Assembly: GCA_019348305.1 (NCBI GenBank)
Contig: JAHWJQ010000019.1
Span: 1 to 17,369 of the forward strand
Direction: 5' to 3'
Length of the DNA stretch: 17,369 nucleotides
Origin: Actinomycetota bacterium
Lineage (GTDB): Bacteria; Actinomycetota; Acidimicrobiia; Acidimicrobiales; CADCTF01
The notes beneath the pieces are model-generated. The model made no database searches and was not told where the DNA came from. It was given only the letters and a program-made list of their open reading frames with translations. This document shows positions 14,213 through 17,369 of this stretch, piece by piece; position 1 is the stretch's first letter, and the number at the start of each line of letters is the position of its first letter. The position numbers and the translations under genes were made by a program.

Positions 14213-14980
14213 TCAGCGCTGGCTGAGGACCCGCTCGGCCAGCACCTCCACCGCATCGCCGTGGTCAGCGGCCCTGGGGCCGACCAGGCCGTTGACGGCC
14301 ACGAAGCCACGCTGCACCAGCACCGTGTCGGTGTCCGGGTCGAGCTCTTCGCCGGTCTCGCGCAGCACGAGCTGGAGCCGGCCCTCCGCCTCGCCCTCGA
14401 ACACCGTGCGGACCACGCCGAAGGGCGCCAGCTTGCCGCTGCGCACCCCCCGGATCTCCTCGAGAGGGAGGTTGGGCACGTTGACGTTGAGCACGGTGAC
14501 CGGTGGAGCGGCGGCCGCCCAGGCCACCGCAGCGGCGGCAAAGGCGGCGCTGGTCTCCAGGTGCCAGGGGTCTCCTGGCGGCTGGCTCACGGCAACGCCC
14601 TTGATGCCGAAGTTGGCTGCGGCCAACGCCGCTCCCACCGTGCCGGAGAACAGCACGCTGCGGCCAGTGTTGCCCCCCAAGTTGATGCCCGAAGCCACCA
14701 CCTCCGGGGCCTCGCCGAAGGCGCCGAGATAGCCGGCCAGCACGGCCATGGCCGGGGGACCGTCCACCCCGATGACGTCCACGTCGTCGAGGTCAGGCCA
14801 TCGGAACCGCTCGACCGCCACGGCGTCGGCATGACCGGGCCCGAGGGCGGCGCTGGAGCCGCTCATGTCCGTCAGCGGCGCGGCGACCACGACGTCGTGT
14901 CCGTCCTTGGCCAGCGCCTGGGCGAGGGCCAAGATCCCCGGCGCGTGGACGCCGTCGTCGTTGGTGACCAGCACTCGCAT
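14213..14980 (-). CDS. surE: 5'-nucleotidase SurE
   Basis: SurE is a metal-dependent phosphatase that removes phosphate from nucleoside 5'- and 3'-monophosphates (and short polyphosphate in some bacteria), associated with stationary-phase survival. The 255-residue protein shows the metal and active-site motifs: MRVLVTNDDG with Asp8 and Asp9, the SGSS loop at 40-43, and ASGINLGGNTG with Asn100. Length is normal for the family. The frame is open further upstream to 15088, but ATG at 14980 matches the invariant SurE N-terminus and has GAGGTGGG seven bases before it. It lies 13 bases downstream of the 97-residue gene and is the last member of the htrA unit. Confidence 0.95.
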   Translation of the reverse strand: MRVLVTNDDGVHAPGILALAQALAKDGHDVVVAAPLTDMSGSSAALGPGHADAVAVERFRWPDLDDVDVIGVDGPPAMAVLAGYLGAFGEAPEVVASGINLGGNTGRSVLFSGTVGAALAAANFGIKGVAVSQPPGDPWHLETSAAFAAAAVAWAAAAPPVTVLNVNVPNLPLEEIRGVRSGKLAPFGVVRTVFEGEAEGRLQLVLRETGEELDPDTDTVLVQRGFVAVNGLVGPRAADHGDAVEVLAERVLSQR

Positions 14981-14993
14981 CGGTGAACCCACC

Positions 14994-15287
14994 TCAGGCG
15001 GTGGCCCCGGAGACCTCTTCGTCGGGTACGCCCAGGTCCCACTCGAGCAGGAGGTTCTCGCGCTCGGCGTCACGCACGACCCGCTCACGGTTGCGCCTGA
15101 ACTGGGGGTCGTGGGGAGGAAGCAGGAGCAGCCTGGCCAGGACGCGCTGGCGGAACTCCTCGATCACGTTGCGGTCGCCGAAGTCGGCCAGCACGTCCCA
15201 GTGCGGGGCCACCGGCCCCAGATAGACCACCCGAACGTGGCCCCGCGGGGGCTGGGCGGTTTCCTGGTCTGGGCTCATCGAAGACAT
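14994..15287 (-). CDS. 97-residue protein of unknown function between htrA and surE
   Basis: I do not recognise this protein. After a polar start it has a strand-like segment (GHVRVVYLGPVAPHW, about 16-30) and two helix-like segments: ADFGDRNVIEEFRQRVLARLLLL and HDPQFRRNRERVVRDAERENLLLEWDLG. The tail is acidic. No membrane segment, signal or catalytic motif is seen. ATG at 15287 lies seven bases after AGGG and also exactly six bases after TAGGGT (15299-15294), so it might be translated from the htrA transcript or from its own leaderless one. The surE start follows after 13 bases. Confidence 0.7.
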   Translation of the reverse strand: MSSMSPDQETAQPPRGHVRVVYLGPVAPHWDVLADFGDRNVIEEFRQRVLARLLLLPPHDPQFRRNRERVVRDAERENLLLEWDLGVPDEEVSGATA

Positions 15288-15302
15288 GACGACACCCTAG
15301 GG

Positions 15303-16592
15303 CTACTCCTCGTCCGCCGGCCGCGTGCCCAGCGTGGCGGTTGCAGTGCGGCGCTCGTCACCCCGGAAGTACTCGATCTGGACCCGCTCGCCGGGCTTCT
15401 TGGTCCGGATGATGGAGCCGACGTTGGCGGCGCCGCGGACCTCCTTGCCGTCGATACCCACGATGACGTCGAAGCGGCGCAGGCCTGCGTCCGCGGCCGC
15501 CGAACCGGGCACGACCTCGGCCACCACCGCCCCTGAGCTGGCGCCGGTCTGGATGTTCTCCTTGACCTCGGGGGTGAGGTCCTGGGTGCTCACGCCCAGG
15601 AAGGCCCGCTGATCGGGCGGCAGACCGCCCTTGCGGAGCTGCTCGATGATCTGCTTGGCGGGGTCGATGGCGATGGCCAGCCCGATGCCCTCGGCCTCGC
15701 TGCCCCCGCCCCGGATGACGGCGGTGTTGATGCCGATGACCTGGCCGGCGGCGTTCACCAGTGGCCCGCCCGAGTTGCCGCGGTTGATGGCGGCGTCGGT
15801 CTGGATGAGCCCGTCGAGGGTGCCCAGCGTGCGGTCCTTGGCCGAGATGATGCCCTGGGTCACGGTGGGCCCACCGGGAAGGGCGAGGGCGTTGCCGATG
15901 GCGATGACGTCGTCGCCCACACGAGCGGCGGCGGAGCTGCCGAGCTCGACCGTCGGCAGCCCCGAGGCGCCGCGGATCTTGATCACGGCGAGGTCGGCAA
16001 AGGCATCGGCGCCCACCAAGTCGGCCTGGCGCGGCTCGCTCTCACCGTTGAGGGTCACCTGCACGCGCGCCGCGCCCTGCACCACGTGGTTGTTGGTGAG
16101 AACCTCGCCGTCGGGGGTCAGGATGATGCCCGTCCCCGCGCCCCGCCCCTCGAACCCGGCGACGCCGATGGCCACCACCGCGGGCTGCACCTTGTCGAGC
16201 ACGCCCTGGATGTCGAGGGGTGAGCCGGCGAGGGTGGTGTTCGTGCCCGGGACGGCGGTGCTGGTGCGCAGCGGGGCGCGTTCGTCCTCGCGGCTCTTGT
16301 CGATGGCGCCATAGGTGCCGGCGCCGACGATCCCGCCGACCAGGGCGGCCACCACGGCCACGGCCAACCAGCCACGGCCGGCGAGGCCGGCGCCGGCCGG
16401 CTTTTCGGGGGCGGGCGGGGCGACCGGGGGGGGCGGTGGCGGGGTCCACCACTGGCCTATGCCGTCGGTCCCCTGACGGGTCGCTGCCTCCGGGTCCGCG
16501 TCTCGTGTCGGAGCCGCCGTGGGCGGCGCGGCAGGGGGGTCAGGATCGAGTGACCAGACGGGGCCGGTCCTGGGCTGGTTCTCTTCGTTCAT
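15303..16592 (-). CDS. htrA: HtrA/DegP-family membrane-anchored serine protease
   Basis: This S1C protease handles misfolded or regulated proteins outside the membrane. Its 429 residues comprise a Pro-rich cytoplasmic N-terminus (to about 72), one membrane helix about 74-96, a trypsin-like domain about 125-310 and a PDZ domain about 335-425. The catalytic triad is intact: His169 (LTNNHVV), Asp200 (AFADLAVIKI) and Ser274 (RGNSGGPLV). This contrasts with the degenerate copy starting at 9445. I chose ATG at 16592 (MNEENQPR) over the farther ATG at 16634: GTGAGGG lies upstream of it at a normal distance, and the extra 14 residues are compositionally unlike the rest. It is divergent from the whiB-like gene and likely cotranscribed with the 97-residue gene and surE. 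Confidence 0.93.
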   Translation of the reverse strand: MNEENQPRTGPVWSLDPDPPAAPPTAAPTRDADPEAATRQGTDGIGQWWTPPPPPPVAPPAPEKPAGAGLAGRGWLAVAVVAALVGGIVGAGTYGAIDKSREDERAPLRTSTAVPGTNTTLAGSPLDIQGVLDKVQPAVVAIGVAGFEGRGAGTGIILTPDGEVLTNNHVVQGAARVQVTLNGESEPRQADLVGADAFADLAVIKIRGASGLPTVELGSSAAARVGDDVIAIGNALALPGGPTVTQGIISAKDRTLGTLDGLIQTDAAINRGNSGGPLVNAAGQVIGINTAVIRGGGSEAEGIGLAIAIDPAKQIIEQLRKGGLPPDQRAFLGVSTQDLTPEVKENIQTGASSGAVVAEVVPGSAAADAGLRRFDVIVGIDGKEVRGAANVGSIIRTKKPGERVQIEYFRGDERRTATATLGTRPADEE

Positions 16593-16709
16593 CTTTTGGC
16601 CCTCACTGCCGATGTCAACTCCAGACGGTTCCACTGCTCGGCCACGATTGTTCCTTCAGGAGGGGTTGTCCGAATCCACAGAGGCCTTGCGATACGTAGG
16701 ACGGTGAAG

Positions 16710-16746
16710 CCGGAACCTTTCGACGATTCCCACCGTCGAAGTCCGG
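16710..16746 (+). promoter_or_regulatory. Hairpin just upstream of the whiB ribosome binding site
   Basis: TTCGACG (16719-16725) and CGTCGAA (16734-16740) form a perfect 7-bp stem with an 8-base loop. After an asymmetric bulge (ACCT against G), CCGGA (16710-16714) pairs with TCCGG (16742-16746). It ends five bases before the GAGG ribosome binding site at 16751. It may be an operator for a dimeric regulator or an mRNA element; the sequence alone cannot decide. Confidence 0.5.
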
Positions 16747-16762
16747 GAAAGAGGTGGTACAG

Positions 16763-17014
16763 ATGGACAACGACTGGATGGCGCGGGGCAACTGCCAGGA
16801 TGAGTCGCCCTCGCTGTTCTTTCCGAGCGACGGCGTTGGGGTGGAGGTGGCCAGGCAGATCTGCGCCACGTGCCCGGTGAAGAGCCCCTGCCTGGAGTAC
16901 GCGCTCCGCAACCGCATTGACCATGGGGTCTGGGGCGGCACCTCCGAGCGCGAGCGCCGCCGCATCCTGCGCCAGCGACGCCTCGAGCGGCAGTCCGCCC
17001 CCAACGGTCGCTGA
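16763..17014 (+). CDS. whiB: WhiB-family iron-sulfur transcription regulator
   Basis: WhiB-like proteins are restricted to actinobacteria and their phages. They bind a [4Fe-4S] cluster and usually work by contacting the primary sigma factor. The 83-residue protein has the four cluster cysteines in the family spacing: Cys11, then Cys34-x2-Cys37-x5-Cys43 (ICATCPVKSPC). The turn GVWGGTS follows at 55-61, and then a basic C-terminal helix (ERERRRILRQRRLERQ) typical of the DNA-binding part. The overall form resembles the short WhiB1/WhiB2 type, but the subgroup is not certain. I chose ATG at 16763 over GTG 16754 because GAGG at 16751-16754 sits eight bases before the ATG. It is divergent from htrA, with a hairpin in the leader and a terminator hairpin after the stop. 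Confidence 0.93.
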   Translation: MDNDWMARGNCQDESPSLFFPSDGVGVEVARQICATCPVKSPCLEYALRNRIDHGVWGGTSERERRRILRQRRLERQSAPNGR

Positions 17015-17020
17015 GGGCAC

Positions 17021-17043
17021 CCCGAGTCCGCTTAGGACTCGGG
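17021..17043. terminator. Terminator hairpin after whiB, overlapping the end of the converging gene
   Basis: CCCGAGTCC (17021-17029) and GGACTCGGG (17035-17043) form a perfect 9-bp stem with a GCTTA loop, followed on the plus strand by TTTCTT. It starts seven bases after the whiB stop and is a good intrinsic terminator for it. The minus-strand stop codon TAA lies in the loop, so the right arm encodes the last residues of the converging gene. Confidence 0.75.
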
Positions 17044-17369
17044 TTTCTTGGGATCCTCCCTGGCCGCGTCGAGCTGGCTGTCGCGGCTGCCAGCCTCGAA
17101 CTCGTTCTTGGCCTGACCCAGCGACCGGGCCAGCTTGGGAAGCTTGGCCCCGCCGAACAGCAGCAGGACGCCCCAGGGCAGGCCCTCCTCGGCGTCCTTC
17201 CACACAAGGGTCATGTTGCCCTGCCTGTCCCCTGGCAGCAGGAACAGCAGGACACCGGCCGCGATGGCGATCACCGGGTCGTCGAGGATGGTCAGCCACG
17301 GGTACTGCTCCTCGTTGTCGCCGAAGCCGGCGATCAGCCCCGGGACGATCCAGACGAACGAGATCGGAA
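17032..17369 (-). CDS. SLC13/DASS permease fragment fused in frame to a TatA-like tail (partial, start beyond window)
   Basis: The frame is open to the window edge, so only the last 112 residues are seen. The N-terminal part (FVWIVPGLIAGFG, then DDPVIAIAAGVLLFLLPGD and LVWKDAEEGLPWGVLLLFGG) matches the middle of SLC13/DASS anion symporters, whose family motif is a W-K-x-A segment followed by PWGxxLLxGGG. Where a permease would go on with GGGxALA and a second half, this protein goes on with AKLPKLARSLGQAKNEFEAGS, the amphipathic helix of TatA (FGxxKLPxLARSLGxxxxEF). A polar tail and stop follow (17034-17032). The junction lies near 17148-17158, where both families share an LLLFGG string. As a lone TatA it would lack a proper membrane helix; GTG 17274 and ATG 17214 are internal. 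It may be a chimera, a decayed gene or an assembly join. Confidence 0.7.
   Translation of the reverse strand, partial: PISFVWIVPGLIAGFGDNEEQYPWLTILDDPVIAIAAGVLLFLLPGDRQGNMTLVWKDAEEGLPWGVLLLFGGAKLPKLARSLGQAKNEFEAGSRDSQLDAAREDPKKPES

Noticed and set aside
17032..17214. A stand-alone tatA starting at ATG 17214.
   Set aside because: The segment before the amphipathic helix is charged (WKDAEEG) and too short for a TatA membrane helix, and it matches SLC13 sequence instead; the frame is open far upstream.

Overview
The window reads as chromosomal DNA of a high-GC actinobacterium. The evidence is a WhiB-family protein, a class E-type sortase, a DUF2342/zincin_2 protein, frequent GTG starts and several TAnnnT -10-like boxes sitting six bases before start codons. 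The lineage could be Acidimicrobiia, but that is an inference from gene style only. There are 19 protein-coding genes, no RNA genes, no transposases and no CRISPR array. No gene-free stretch exceeds about 170 bases.

Left end (1-2767): a low-complexity Pro/Glu repeat protein with a C-terminal membrane segment, possibly cut by the window edge, converges on a small Pro/Ala-tailed protein. Upstream of that small protein, on the same strand, lies a class E-type sortase. A HEAT-repeat protein diverges from the sortase.

Centre (2768-9375, minus strand): seven genes with overlapping or nearly overlapping ends look like one transcription unit. The order of transcription is moaE, a 63-residue membrane protein, mreB, a fused livF-livG ATPase, livH, livM and livK. 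It joins molybdopterin synthesis, the MreB cytoskeleton and a complete branched-chain amino acid/amide-type ABC importer. The MreB has Gln where E. coli MreB has its catalytic Glu.

Centre-right (9445-14131): a membrane-anchored HtrA/PDZ protein diverges from moaE, and all three of its catalytic positions are substituted. It is followed by a DUF2342 protein. These converge on a two-gene unit of an MFS permease and an MJ0936/YfcE-type phosphodiesterase. The permease gene carries a 39-base near-perfect palindrome. Divergent from the permease is an Ala/Pro-rich protein of unknown function.

Right end (14150-17369): two identical 20-base hairpins separate that protein from a minus-strand unit of a second HtrA (intact triad), a 97-residue unknown protein and SurE. 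A WhiB-like gene diverges from htrA and has a hairpin just before its ribosome binding site. The last gene, cut by the window edge, reads as the first half of an SLC13/DASS anion permease running in frame into a TatA-like amphipathic helix. I regard this chimera as the most unusual object here. The pseudo-HtrA, the altered MreB and the palindrome inside the permease gene come next.
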